64,000 bases of DNA from JANMDU01 sp031418715 (GTDB taxonomy: Bacteria > Pseudomonadota > Gammaproteobacteria > Burkholderiales > Burkholderiaceae_C): assembly GCA_031418715.1 (NCBI GenBank), contig JANOJL010000023.1:1-64000 (forward strand). The letters run 5' to 3'. The position numbers and the translations under genes were made by a program. Shown here piece by piece: positions 42,534 through 51,583 of this stretch. Each line of letters begins with the position of its first letter. The stretch's first letter is position 1. The notes under the pieces are model-generated. The model was not told the origin of the DNA. It did no database searches and was given only the letters and a program-made list of their open reading frames with translations.

Positions 42534-42869
42534 TCAAGCCGCCAAGGTTTGATCCACAAAAGCGGTGAGTTGGGCTTTGCTCAATGCGCCGACTTTGGTG
42601 GCGGCGAGCTGGCCTTTGTTGAAAATCATCAGGGTGGGGATGCCGCGAATACCGAATTTACCGGGGATGTCGCGGTTGTCGTCCACGTTGAGCTTGGCGA
42701 TTTGCAGCTTGCCTTCGTAGGCGGTGGCCATCTCGTCCAAGGCGGGAGCGATCATTTTGCAGGGGCCGCACCATTCGGCCCAAAAATCGACGAGCACGGG
42801 CTTGTCGGCTTGCAATACATCAGCCTCGAAGCTGGCATCGGTGATGGTTTTGATGAGGGCGTTGGCCAT
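42534..42869 (-). CDS. trxA: Thioredoxin
   Basis: Cytoplasmic dithiol reductant, 111 residues. Redox motif WCGPCK (in FWAEWCGPCKMIAP), the cis-proline in GIRGIPTLMIF and the usual length identify it. Single-gene unit with a strong terminator. Divergent from the AddB-like nuclease gene. Confidence 0.97.
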   Translation of the reverse strand: MANALIKTITDASFEADVLQADKPVLVDFWAEWCGPCKMIAPALDEMATAYEGKLQIAKLNVDDNRDIPGKFGIRGIPTLMIFNKGQLAATKVGALSKAQLTAFVDQTLAA

Positions 42870-42998
42870 GATGGGTTCCTAGCAAAATGTGTTGGAAGAA
42901 TGTTGAGTTGAGTCGAATGGCTTCGATGCACATTACAGTGTGGGCATTGTGACAGAAAGCAAATTTTTTATTCCCCCATCCGGTTCAGGGCGCTGGCT

Positions 42999-45563
42999 AT
43001 GAGCGCGATAGGCAAAGTTGATGCTGCGGGCAGCGCTGCGCCTGTTTGGGGCAGCGTGTGGCAGCAAGTGGCTGCTCACATGCAGCTTTGCAGCGCACAT
43101 GCGGCTCGCACGGTGGTGCTGTTGCCGTTTTTTCAGCTTCAAGTGGTGGCGCGCGCTTCGGCGGCGCAATATTGGCCGGGCGGATTTCTGCCACGCCTTG
43201 AGACGACCAAAAGCTGGCAGCAGCGGATTGCGCCTTTTTCGCCCGATGCGCTGGATTTGAGCTTTGATGCGGCTTTGGATGCGTTGCGGGCGCGGAGTTG
43301 GCTGGCTAAATCGGGGCTGCAAGCCAAGCAAACGGTGCTTGGAGCCCTGCTGGTGGAGACGGCGCAGCAGCTGGGCGGCTTGGCAGCTAGCGTTGCGCCA
43401 GATGAGCGGGCGGCTTGGGCGGAGCAGATGCGGCCTGTGGTGGCTTCTGGTTTGACGGCTGGCGCGGAATTTGCAGCATATGAAGCGGCGGTGGCGCGGA
43501 TTGCGCTGGAATGGGCGGCTGCTTCACGCTATGCGAGCGATGCATTGTTTGAATGGGCTTTGCAGGATGTGGACGCGCTGATCGTGGTGCGCGGAGTGCA
43601 GAGGAATGCTTTGACTCTCTCGCTGGCTGCAAAGCTTGGGGAGCGAACGCTGTTTGTGGATCTGCCTACTGCTAGCGATGGCCAGCTCTTTCTTCATGCA
43701 GCGCGAGATGCGGAAGATGAAGCGCAACGCGCGGCGGCTTGCGTGATGGCGCATGTGGCTGCGGGGAGCACACCCGTGGCGCTGCCTGCGATTGACAGAT
43801 TGGTCACGCGGCGCATCAGCGCGATGCTGGGCAGTCAAGGCTTGGCGCTGCGCGATGAGACAGGTTGGAAGCTTTCCACCACACGGGCTGCGGCGAATGT
43901 GATGAGCTTGCTGCGCGCTGCGCACCCTCAGGCGTCGCAAGATGAGCATTTGGATTGGCTGAAACACACGCAGGCAGCTCAGGGCGCAGTGCAACGCTAT
44001 GAGCACGAGCTTCGTAAGCAAAATGCGACACCCGCCTTTATAGAACGTGCGCAGAGTGCTATTGAATTCATAGTGAATGATCTGAGCATTGAGCCTGTGG
44101 CCTTGCTCAAAGAATTGCGCTCTTCTCGCCCGCTCGCAGCTTGGCTGGATACTTTGACGCAGGCTTTGAAGTGCAGCGGCCAATGGGCAGATTTGAAGAG
44201 GGATACTGCGGGCGAGCAAGTGCTCAGCGCTTTGCACTTGCAGGGCAGTGAAGCACGAGAGATTTTGCAGTCAGACGCTTCGCGCATGAGCTTGCCAGAA
44301 TTGAGCCAATGGGTGCAAACGGCTTTGGAGGGCGCGAGCTTCAAGATGCCTTCGCCTGAAGCCGAGGCTGAGGTGGTGATTTTGCCGTTGGCGCAATTGG
44401 CGGCTCGGCCGTTTGCGGCGCTGGTGATGGCGGGCTGCGATGAGGCGCATTTACCGCTCGCGCCTGAGCCGCAGGGCTGGTGGAATGCGGCGCAGCGCGA
44501 GGCGCTTGGGCTGCCTAGCCGGGAGTTGCTTCGCGAGGAGCAGCAAACGGTGTGGCAGCGGGCGATGCAAGTGCCGCGCGTGGATGTGCTTTGGCGCAGC
44601 GCGGAGGGCGAGGAGGCCTTGCAGCGCAGCCCGCTCTTGCAAGCTTGGCAGTTGGCGCATGCTGGGCAAGAGGGCGTGGATGCGCGCTTCAGCCAAGAAG
44701 TGATGGCGCAGCCCGTGATGCAGCCTGCGCCGAATGGAGCTTCTCTTGCAAAGACCTTGCGCTTTTCTGCGAGCAGCTACCAAGATGTGCGCACCTGCCC
44801 TTATCGCTTTTTTGCGCTGCGATTGCTCGGGCTGCAAGAATCGCAAGAGCTGGATGCGGAGCTTTCTAAGCGGGATTTTGGCTCTTGGCTGCATGCAGTG
44901 CTTTCTGAGTTTCATCGGAAACGCCCGCGTGAAACGGACGCACTTTTAGATGCGGAAAACTTAGATGCTTGCGCCGCACGCATCGCGCAAGATTGGTATG
45001 GGCAAAACGCTGGATTCATTCCGTTTGCCGCCGCTTGGCCGCAGGTGCGCAGCAGCTATTTGCTTTGGTTAGAGAAACACGAAGGCGAGGGCTGGCGGTT
45101 TGAAAGCAGTGAGCTGGATGCCAAATTGGAAGTGGAGGGCGTAGCGATTCAAGGGCGCTTGGATCGCGTGGATTTACTCGCTGGCTCGGGTGCTGCAACA
45201 GGTTCTTTCACGCACATGGTGATTGACTACAAAACTGAAAGCTTAGGCAGTTTGCAACGCAGAGTCAAAGAGCCGCTGGAAGACACGCAGTTGGTGTTTT
45301 ACGCAGCCTTGCTGGGGAAAGAGGATGTGAAAGCCGGGTATCTTGGCGTGGCGGAGAAAGAGACAAAAGTGGTGGAGCAAACGCTGGTTCATGATGCTTT
45401 GCCGATGCTGCTCGAAGGCTTGGCTGATGACGCGCAGCGCATTGCCGCAGGGCATGGTTTGCCTGCGATGGGCGAGGGCATGGCTTGCGAGTATTGCGCG
45501 GCGCGGGGCTTGTGCAGGAAAGATTTTTGGGCAGAGCGTGAAGCTGGGGGTGAGCGGGCATGA
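42999..45563 (+). CDS. AddB-like PD-(D/E)XK nuclease (TIGR03623-type DNA repair protein), with in-frame repeat
   Basis: An 854-residue partner of the helicase downstream. The N-terminal two-thirds is a helicase-like scaffold without a clear Walker motif. The C-terminus is a RecB-type nuclease: GRLDRVDLL and VIDYKTES supply the D...DYK active site, and TCPYRFF plus CEYCAARGLCRKDFW supply four cysteines for an iron-sulfur cluster. Together the pair should process double-strand breaks as AddAB/RecBCD do. Residues ~345-361 (FIERAQSAIEFIVN) are encoded by a dispersed-repeat copy. Its stop overlaps the next start by 4 bp. Confidence 0.87.
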   Translation: MSAIGKVDAAGSAAPVWGSVWQQVAAHMQLCSAHAARTVVLLPFFQLQVVARASAAQYWPGGFLPRLETTKSWQQRIAPFSPDALDLSFDAALDALRARSWLAKSGLQAKQTVLGALLVETAQQLGGLAASVAPDERAAWAEQMRPVVASGLTAGAEFAAYEAAVARIALEWAAASRYASDALFEWALQDVDALIVVRGVQRNALTLSLAAKLGERTLFVDLPTASDGQLFLHAARDAEDEAQRAAACVMAHVAAGSTPVALPAIDRLVTRRISAMLGSQGLALRDETGWKLSTTRAAANVMSLLRAAHPQASQDEHLDWLKHTQAAQGAVQRYEHELRKQNATPAFIERAQSAIEFIVNDLSIEPVALLKELRSSRPLAAWLDTLTQALKCSGQWADLKRDTAGEQVLSALHLQGSEAREILQSDASRMSLPELSQWVQTALEGASFKMPSPEAEAEVVILPLAQLAARPFAALVMAGCDEAHLPLAPEPQGWWNAAQREALGLPSRELLREEQQTVWQRAMQVPRVDVLWRSAEGEEALQRSPLLQAWQLAHAGQEGVDARFSQEVMAQPVMQPAPNGASLAKTLRFSASSYQDVRTCPYRFFALRLLGLQESQELDAELSKRDFGSWLHAVLSEFHRKRPRETDALLDAENLDACAARIAQDWYGQNAGFIPFAAAWPQVRSSYLLWLEKHEGEGWRFESSELDAKLEVEGVAIQGRLDRVDLLAGSGAATGSFTHMVIDYKTESLGSLQRRVKEPLEDTQLVFYAALLGKEDVKAGYLGVAEKETKVVEQTLVHDALPMLLEGLADDAQRIAAGHGLPAMGEGMACEYCAARGLCRKDFWAEREAGGERA
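44031..44082 (+). repeat. Dispersed TGCGCAGAG element, copy 11 (inside the nuclease gene)
   Basis: CCGCCTTTATAGAACGTGCG, then CAGAGTGCTATTGAATTCAT, then AGTGAAT, translated in frame as FIERAQSAIEFIVN. Confidence 0.88.
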
Positions 45564-48500
45564 GCGGCGAAATTCTTAACGCTTCCGTAACTGCAGCCTA
45601 TGCCCTCAACGGCCAGCCCTGCTCGCGCGAAGCGTTTTATGCAGCGGCTTGCGATCCTCAAAGGCCGATTGTGGTGCAAGCTTGCGCGGGCGCGGGTAAG
45701 ACTTGGATGCTGGTCTCGCGCATCGTGCGTGCGCTGCTCGCGGGCGCGCAGCCGCATGAAATTTTGGCGATCACGTTCACGAAGAAAGCTGCGGGCGAGA
45801 TGCGTTCGCGTTTGCAGGAATGGCTGCACGCGTTTGCGGCAGCTGATGATGCGCAACTGACGCAAGAGCTTGCGATACGCGGAATTTCAAGCCAAATCGG
45901 CCAACAGCCGTTACAAAATCTACGTAGTTTGCTATCAAATTTATACCAGCAGAGTTTGCAATCCAGCCGCCCGGTGCAGATTCGCACCTTTCACAGTTGG
46001 TTTGCCGCGTTGCTTTCCAGCGCGCCGCTCGCGGTGGTGGAGGCGCTGGGGCTGCCGATGCCTTATGAGCTGCTGGAAGACGATGCGCAGGCTACTGCTT
46101 TGGTATGGCCTAAGTTTTATGAGCTACTGCAAAAGGATGAGGCACTGCATCGCGTGTATCGCGAGGCGGTGGCAGATGCGGGGCGCTGGGGTGTGCAGGA
46201 AGCTTTGACGAATGCGCTTGCCAAGCGGGTGGAGTTTGCATTGGCCGACGCGGCGGGCGTGGTGGCGCGGAGCATTGAGCCATTTGGCAAGCGCTTCCCC
46301 GAGATGGCGCATTTGGATGATCCGCTGCATAAGCTTCTTGATGAGAAATCATCTTTGCAAGAGGCTGCTCGGCTACTGGGCGCAGCACCGCAAAAGAGCT
46401 ACGCTGCCAAAGGCGTGGAGCTAGAAACAGCGCTTACCTCGGCGCAATGGAAAAACATTCCCCTCTGCCTGCTCACCAAAGAAGGCGAGCCGCGCAAGTT
46501 CTCCGACAAGATATCTGGCATTGGAAGAATCCGCGCTGCGCAAGAGCTGTGTGTGCGCATTCAAGCCGCCGCGCAGCAGCATGCCGCTTGGCTACATCAG
46601 CAGCGCATGGCCCAGCTCACGCGGGGGTTGCTGCAATGCTTTGCTGATCTCAAGCGCTCGCGCGGCTGGGTCGATATGGGCGATTTGGAGCGCGCTGCGC
46701 AGCATTTGCTGAGCGACGACGCGCTGGCAGGCTGGGTGCAGCAGCGCTTGGATGCACAGATCAAGCATCTCTTGATTGACGAATTTCAAGACACCAATCC
46801 GCTGCAATGGCAATCGCTGCAAAGCTGGCTTGCTGGCTATGCGGGCGCGGGCAGCGAGCCACCGAGTGTGTTCATCGTGGGCGATGCGAAGCAAAGTATT
46901 TATCGCTTTCGCCGAGCCGAGCCGCAGGTGTTTGCAGCGGCCACGCGCTTTGTCTGCGAAGGGCTTGGCGGCACGCTGCTTTCTTGCGATCACACGCGGC
47001 GCAATGCGCCTGAGATTGTCAATGTCGTCAATGCCGTGATGCGCGAAGCCGCGCATTCGATAACCACACAAAGCGTCGTGGAACAGCCCTATGACTTCCG
47101 CGAACACACCACGGAGAGCGACAAAACAGGCCGCGTGATCCAGCTTCCGCTTTCGCCGCAGCCAGAAAAATCGTTGGCTGATGTCTCGCTCGTTTGGCGC
47201 GATACCTTAAATCAGCCGCGCGATGAGCCCGAAGAGCATGCCGTCGATACCGAATGCCAGATGGCGGCGCGTTGGGTGGCCAAGCAAATCGAAGCTGGCT
47301 TGAAGCCGCAAGAGATCATGGTGCTCGCGCGGCAGCGCAATCGCCTCGCACGCATGCGCGATGCGTTGCGCAGCTTAGGGATTGAAAGCCAAATCGCCGA
47401 GAAGACGGCGCTGATCGAGCAGCCTGAAGTGCAAGACGTGGTGGCGCTGCTCGATGCACTCGTCTCGCCGAGCAACGATCTGGCTTTGGCCAGAGCGCTC
47501 AAATCGCCGCTGCTCGGATGGAGCGATGCGCAACTGATGGCGTTGGCTATCGCAGCGAAAGCGACTCCCCTTTCCGCTCAGGCTGCGCCATCCACCGTTC
47601 GGACTGAGCCTGTCGAAGTCCCCGCCCACACCTCTAGTTCTCAAAAAACCACCTCTCAAAGTTGGTTTGATACGCTATTGAATAGTGAGCACTCCACACA
47701 GGTAATACAACGGCTAGATGCCGATTTCGCTTCAAAGACTGCGCTTCAACTGAAAAGAGCGCAGCACCTCTTTCAAACCCTCCCGCCCCACGATGCCCTG
47801 AGCATTGTTTACGACGAATGGCAAGTGATTGAGCGCTGCATGTCAGCCGCGCCCGCGCCACTGCGCAACCGCGTTGGCTTGAGTTTGCAGGCGCTCTTGC
47901 AAGCCGCGCTGCAAGCCAGCGGAGGCCGCTTCCTCACGCCGCATGCTTGGGTGCGCCAGCTCACAAGCGCTGCCCTCAAAACGCCGCAAACGGCTGCCAG
48001 CGAGCAAGCCGTGAGGCTCATGACGGTGCATGGTGCCAAAGGTTTGGAGGCTCATACCGTGCTCCTGCTCGACAGCAATGCCGCCTCCAAACGGGCCAAA
48101 TCGCTGGATGTACTCGTTGATTGGCCGGGCGAGAGCAAGGTGCCGCACATCTTCGCCTTCCTGCGCAGCGAAGCCAGTGCGCCTGAGTGCGTCGCTGCCG
48201 CGCTCGCGCACGAGACGCAGCAGCGCGCGCGCGAAGAAATCAATGCGCTGTATGTTGCCATGACCCGCGCTCGTGAGCAGCTGGTCATCAGCGGCCACGA
48301 AGTCAGCAAGAGCGATCCCACCTGCCCGTGGATACGCATCGAAGCGCTGCGGGAACTGGATGCAGAAGCCGTAGAAGAAGCATGGCATGGCGATTTCGCT
48401 GCGCCAGCTGCTGCTACAACGAACGCAGCGCAGAGCCGTTTTTATATACAAAAACTGCCTCTACCCGTTATAAATATTGCGCAGAGTGCTATCAAATCGA

Positions 48501-48970
48501 TAGTAAGCAACGAATCAATCAACATCGACGACACAGCCGCCCGTATTGGCCAAGCCATGCACCGCCTGCTAGAGCTCTACCGCCCAGGCCTCGATCTAAG
48601 CCGCCTCGCGCTGTCCGTCGCCGCCAGCTTCCAACTCAGCCCAGTGCAATCCGCCCAAGCCTTGCAAGCAGCGCAAGTCATCACCGAAGGCGAAGCCGCA
48701 TGGCTGTGGGATCGCAGCGTGATTGATTGGCAAGCCGATGAAGTTGAGTTGATGCACCAAGGCGCTCTGCTGCGCATTGACCGCCTCGTGAAGCACACGA
48801 TCACGCAAACCTGGTGGGTGCTCGACTACAAATCTAACGTTGCGCCGCAGCAAGTGCCCGAGCTGACTGCGCAGTTAACACAATACAAAGAAGCCGTGAA
48901 AGCAGCGAACCCGCAAGCCGCAGTCAAAGCTGCGTTCATCACGGCGCAGGGCGCGTTGATTGAGATTTAA
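45560..48970 (+). CDS. AddA-like UvrD-family helicase/nuclease with three repeat insertions
   Basis: A 1136-residue superfamily 1 helicase with a C-terminal nuclease. Helicase motifs: Walker A QACAGAGKTWMLV (about 35-47), ITFTKKAAGEM, motif II LLIDEFQDTNPLQ, motif III VFIVGDAKQSIYRFRRA, and LMTVHGAKGLEAHTVLLLDS near residue 825. The C-terminal nuclease shows RIDRLVKHTITQTWWVLDYK. Partner of the upstream nuclease gene. Three stretches look repeat-derived: residues ~105-129, ~678-688 (STVRTEPVEV) with a diverged copy at ~703-726, and ~960-983 (PLPVINIAQSAIKSIVSN). All keep frame. Confidence 0.9.
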   Translation: MSGEILNASVTAAYALNGQPCSREAFYAAACDPQRPIVVQACAGAGKTWMLVSRIVRALLAGAQPHEILAITFTKKAAGEMRSRLQEWLHAFAAADDAQLTQELAIRGISSQIGQQPLQNLRSLLSNLYQQSLQSSRPVQIRTFHSWFAALLSSAPLAVVEALGLPMPYELLEDDAQATALVWPKFYELLQKDEALHRVYREAVADAGRWGVQEALTNALAKRVEFALADAAGVVARSIEPFGKRFPEMAHLDDPLHKLLDEKSSLQEAARLLGAAPQKSYAAKGVELETALTSAQWKNIPLCLLTKEGEPRKFSDKISGIGRIRAAQELCVRIQAAAQQHAAWLHQQRMAQLTRGLLQCFADLKRSRGWVDMGDLERAAQHLLSDDALAGWVQQRLDAQIKHLLIDEFQDTNPLQWQSLQSWLAGYAGAGSEPPSVFIVGDAKQSIYRFRRAEPQVFAAATRFVCEGLGGTLLSCDHTRRNAPEIVNVVNAVMREAAHSITTQSVVEQPYDFREHTTESDKTGRVIQLPLSPQPEKSLADVSLVWRDTLNQPRDEPEEHAVDTECQMAARWVAKQIEAGLKPQEIMVLARQRNRLARMRDALRSLGIESQIAEKTALIEQPEVQDVVALLDALVSPSNDLALARALKSPLLGWSDAQLMALAIAAKATPLSAQAAPSTVRTEPVEVPAHTSSSQKTTSQSWFDTLLNSEHSTQVIQRLDADFASKTALQLKRAQHLFQTLPPHDALSIVYDEWQVIERCMSAAPAPLRNRVGLSLQALLQAALQASGGRFLTPHAWVRQLTSAALKTPQTAASEQAVRLMTVHGAKGLEAHTVLLLDSNAASKRAKSLDVLVDWPGESKVPHIFAFLRSEASAPECVAAALAHETQQRAREEINALYVAMTRAREQLVISGHEVSKSDPTCPWIRIEALRELDAEAVEEAWHGDFAAPAAATTNAAQSRFYIQKLPLPVINIAQSAIKSIVSNESINIDDTAARIGQAMHRLLELYRPGLDLSRLALSVAASFQLSPVQSAQALQAAQVITEGEAAWLWDRSVIDWQADEVELMHQGALLRIDRLVKHTITQTWWVLDYKSNVAPQQVPELTAQLTQYKEAVKAANPQAAVKAAFITAQGALIEI
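45873..45947 (+). repeat. Dispersed TGCGCAGAG element, copy 12 (inside the helicase gene)
   Basis: AAGCCAAATCGGCCAACAGC, then CGTTACAAAATCTACGTAGT, then TTGCTATCAAATTTATA. Here it is read in a third frame (QIGQQPLQNLRSLLSNLY). Confidence 0.8.
47591..47622 (+). repeat. GTTCGGACTGAGCCTGTCGA unit inside the helicase gene
   Basis: Core TCCACCGTTCGGACTGAGCC then TGTCGAAGTCC, coding STVRTEPVEV. This is a widespread interspersed unit whose usual translation is VRPEPVEG. Only one copy is seen in this window. Confidence 0.75.
47667..47735 (-). repeat. Diverged dispersed element, copy 13 (inside the helicase gene)
   Basis: GATACGCTATTGAATAGTGA, then GCACTCCACACAGGTAATAC, then AACGGCTAGATGCCGATTTC. 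It keeps the order and spacing of the inverted element (compare the murI copy) but with many changes. Confidence 0.5.
48436..48510 (+). repeat. Dispersed TGCGCAGAG element, copy 14 (inside the helicase gene)
   Basis: TGCCTCTACCCGTTATAAAT, then ATTGCGCAGAGTGCTATCAA, then ATCGATAGT, translated as PLPVINIAQSAIKSIVS. Confidence 0.88.
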
Positions 48971-49065
48971 ATTTACTCAATTAGTGCAGACCCACAGGAC
49001 AATTTACATTGCTGCATCACGTTATCGATCTAGTTCAACCAACACATGCAGCACAACCATTCCAG

Positions 49066-49860
49066 ATGACCACAGCCACAAAATCAAATTGGTCTCGCCA
49101 AGAGACGATTGCCGCTTTACATGTGTACATGCAGCTATCTTTTGGTCAATTGCATGCTAGGAACGCATTGATCAAACAGTTCGCTGTTTGGATTGGAAGA
49201 ACTGCGAATTCAGTTGCTTTGAAATTAGTCAATTTCGCCAGCCTTGACCCACAAATATTAGCAAGTGGGCGTAAGGGCATGGGCAATTCGTCAGCACTTG
49301 ATAAGGCTATTTGGAACGATCTCAACAAGAATTGGACCTCGATGACATTAGAGGCGGCCAAGGCGTATGAGACTCTTGCTGTCAACAACGGCCTGAGTCC
49401 AGTGGTAGATGTGGCTGACGATTTAGCCGCGGAAGGGTTTGTATTTCCTGCTGGAAAGACGCGCAGTGCAACGGTTCAGGTCCGGGTGAATCAAGCAAGA
49501 TTTAGAAAAACCGTTTTGGCGAGTTACAAGAGCACCTGCTGCATCAGTGGGCTAAAGAATCCTAAGCTACTTGTCGCTAGCCACATCGTTCCTTGGAGCA
49601 TTGATCAAGAAAATCGGCTTAATCCTCGCAATGGGCTCTGCCTTTCTGCGCTGCATGATCGTGCGTTCGATCAAGGCTTAATGAGCATTAGCAAAGAGGG
49701 TAGGGTGTTGATATCAAAATCAATGATTCCCGAGCAAAACGAGTCTGCTTTCGCTAGGCACTTTCTAGCTTGCCAAGATGCAGTCGTTCAAATTCCTGAG
49801 CGGTTTGCACCTGATAGTTCGTTTCTGAACTGGCATAGAGAAAATATATTCACGCCCTGA
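49066..49860 (+). CDS. HNH endonuclease, orphan
   Basis: About 264 residues from the ATG at 49066 (an in-frame TTG at 49009 is possible). The C-terminal part is an HNH nuclease: CCISGLKNPKLLVASHIVPW, then NRLNPRNGLCLSALHDRAFD, giving the His-Asn-His set. The N-terminal half (NWSRQETIAALHVYMQLSFG) resembles the conserved front part of a group of predicted HNH restriction enzymes. No methyltransferase is adjacent. Its A/T content is visibly higher than its neighbours, suggesting recent acquisition. A role in restriction is possible only by family resemblance. Confidence 0.82.
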   Translation: MTTATKSNWSRQETIAALHVYMQLSFGQLHARNALIKQFAVWIGRTANSVALKLVNFASLDPQILASGRKGMGNSSALDKAIWNDLNKNWTSMTLEAAKAYETLAVNNGLSPVVDVADDLAAEGFVFPAGKTRSATVQVRVNQARFRKTVLASYKSTCCISGLKNPKLLVASHIVPWSIDQENRLNPRNGLCLSALHDRAFDQGLMSISKEGRVLISKSMIPEQNESAFARHFLACQDAVVQIPERFAPDSSFLNWHRENIFTP

Positions 49861-49943
49861 AAACTCAATTGGTGAGAATGAACCAGAGCGCCATACGCGC
49901 AACACTCTCCAAATTTACCAAGACAGCTATCGCTGAAAAAAAA

Positions 49944-50058
49944 GGTGACGAGCCTTGACCCCGGCACTGACTCTACAGTTAGGGCTGCTTGGTTCCCCAC
50001 CTGACCCGGTTGGCCGCTTCACCATGCGGGAAGGCCCGTCAACGCTATTGTAAGGCTT
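49944..50058 (-). ncRNA. ffs: 4.5S RNA of the signal recognition particle
   Basis: On the minus strand the conserved SRP tip is present: GGGTCAGGTGGGGAACCAAG followed by CAGCCC, with the GGAA tetraloop and both internal loops. The flanks pair (AGCCTT near the 5' end with AAGGCT near the 3' end; GCGGCCAAC with its partner). A run of eight T follows at 49936-49943 as terminator. The exact 5' end is uncertain by several bases. It binds Ffh and targets membrane proteins to the translocon. Confidence 0.9.
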
Positions 50059-50075
50059 GGTTTGGAGCGCTGATA

Positions 50076-50612
50076 ATGAACTCCATGCCAAACATTCCGA
50101 GTTTTGAGTCAAGTCGTTTGTTACTTCGACCCTTCAAGCCAGAAGATTTCGAGTCGATGGCGATGTTTTATGCGTCTGAGGTTTCGCGGCCGTATGGTGG
50201 CCCGTGCTCACGCGAGGAGGCTTGGCGCAAATTCGCGGTGTATTCGGGGCATTGGGTGTTGCGCGGTTTTGGGCCTTGGGCGTTGGAAACCAAAGATTCA
50301 GGCCAGTTTGTGGGGCTGTGCGGCATGTGGTTTCCAGAAGGCTTTCCAGAGCCAGAGATCTCTTGGGCCTTGATTCCGGGGCAGCATGGCAAGGGCTATG
50401 CGACGGAGGCTGCGCGGCGTGCGCTGCGAGCTGCGTATGAGGATTTTGGGTGGAAAACGGCAGTGAGTGTGATTGCGACAGACAACGCGGCTTCGCATGC
50501 GGTGGCGCAGCGGTTGGGAGCAAAGCAAGAGAGCCGCATTGATTTTCGCGGTGGGCAGGCAGATGTGTATCGGCATGTTTGCCTGAATGCGTTGCTTCAA
50601 ACGGTGGAATGA
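50076..50612 (+). CDS. GNAT family acetyltransferase (RimJ/RimL type)
   Basis: A 178-residue N-acetyltransferase. Start region SSRLLLRPFKPEDFESMA is typical for the RimJ/RimL subfamily; the acetyl-CoA loop is PGQHGKGYATEAARRAL (about residues 105-121), and NAASHAVAQRLGAKQE follows. The substrate is not known. The frame is open upstream but overlaps the ffs gene, so I use the ATG at 50076. Confidence 0.9.
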   Translation: MNSMPNIPSFESSRLLLRPFKPEDFESMAMFYASEVSRPYGGPCSREEAWRKFAVYSGHWVLRGFGPWALETKDSGQFVGLCGMWFPEGFPEPEISWALIPGQHGKGYATEAARRALRAAYEDFGWKTAVSVIATDNAASHAVAQRLGAKQESRIDFRGGQADVYRHVCLNALLQTVE

Positions 50613-50630
50613 CTGATGCAGCGATGTCTG

Positions 50631-50692
50631 ATGCTTTTTAGGCCTGTAGCCGGCGTACTTACTGCGCAGAGCGCTATTGAATTAGGAGCATT
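50631..50692 (+). repeat. Dispersed TGCGCAGAG element, copy 15
   Basis: TTTTTAGGCCTGTAGCCGGC, then GTACTTACTGCGCAGAGCGC, then TATTGAATTAGGAGCATT, in the gap between the convergent GNAT and DeoR genes. Confidence 0.82.
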
Positions 50693-50711
50693 CTGCAAAG
50701 CGCCAACGGCT

Positions 50712-51476
50712 TCAATCTACCAAGCAGCGCTGAATCACCACACCAGAAGTTTGTAATGGTTCGAGGGCTACATCAGATGCCGTCCCACTCACTAGCAGCC
50801 TGCTGATGCCCTTGAAGGGCATGATCTGATAGCTCGACGCGGCACCGATTTTCTCGCTCGATGCCAGTACGACCGTCTCTGCGGCTCGTGCGGCAATGGC
50901 ACGTTTCAGGGCCGCTTCTTCGTAATCGCCAGTGGTCAGGCCTGCCTCGGCATGCACGCCGGTCACCCCCATGAAAAACCAATCGATTTGAATCTGCTGC
51001 AATTGCGCGAGCGTTGTGCCGCCCATGTTGACCATCGAGTGGCGAAACAGCGTGCCGCCAAGCAAGATGATTTGAATCTGCACATGCTCGGCTAAGGCCA
51101 GCGCCACCTCGGGGCTGTGCGTGACCACGGTGGTTTGCAAACGTGCAGGCAGAGCCTGCGCCAGTGCCAAAGCAGTCGTGCCGCCGTCTAAAAACACCAC
51201 CTGGCGCGGAGCAATCAACGCAGTGGCAGCCTGCGCTAACACGCGCTTTTCTTGTGTGGCAATCTCTCGGCGTGCTGGAACACTGCCCACTGCAGGCGAA
51301 GCAGGCAACGCCCCGCCATGCACGCGCTGCACGCGCCCTTGCTTGCCCAGCTCGCGCAAATCGCGCCGAATCGTGTCTTCAGACGTGCCCAGCTCTTGCG
51401 CCACATCGGCGGCCACCAATTGCCCCGTCGATTGCAGGCGATCAAGCAGCCATTGTTTTCGTTGTTGGTTCAGCAT
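50712..51476 (-). CDS. DeoR/GlpR family transcriptional regulator
   Basis: A 254-residue repressor-type protein. The DeoR helix-turn-helix is at the N-terminus (ADVAQELGTSEDTIRRDLRE, then VQRVHGGAL). The C-terminal sugar-phosphate-sensing domain has FLDGGTTALALAQAL and the later MGVTGVHAEAGLTTGDYEEA. It is divergent from the DUF4406 gene at 51584 across an A/T-rich 107-bp gap, so that gene is the likely target. The effector is unknown. Confidence 0.92.
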   Translation of the reverse strand: MLNQQRKQWLLDRLQSTGQLVAADVAQELGTSEDTIRRDLRELGKQGRVQRVHGGALPASPAVGSVPARREIATQEKRVLAQAATALIAPRQVVFLDGGTTALALAQALPARLQTTVVTHSPEVALALAEHVQIQIILLGGTLFRHSMVNMGGTTLAQLQQIQIDWFFMGVTGVHAEAGLTTGDYEEAALKRAIAARAAETVVLASSEKIGAASSYQIMPFKGISRLLVSGTASDVALEPLQTSGVVIQRCLVD

Positions 51477-51583
51477 TTCTTGATTTTGCCTGATATTTCT
51501 AAATAAATCTTGATTTTGATGGAATTATCTGCCAATATTTGCCTGTTATTTCTTGTATTGTCTTGTTTTAAAGGAAAATCACC

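Noticed and set aside
49989..50075. N-terminal extension of the GNAT gene
   Set aside because: It overlaps the ffs RNA on the other strand and adds residues unlike the family.
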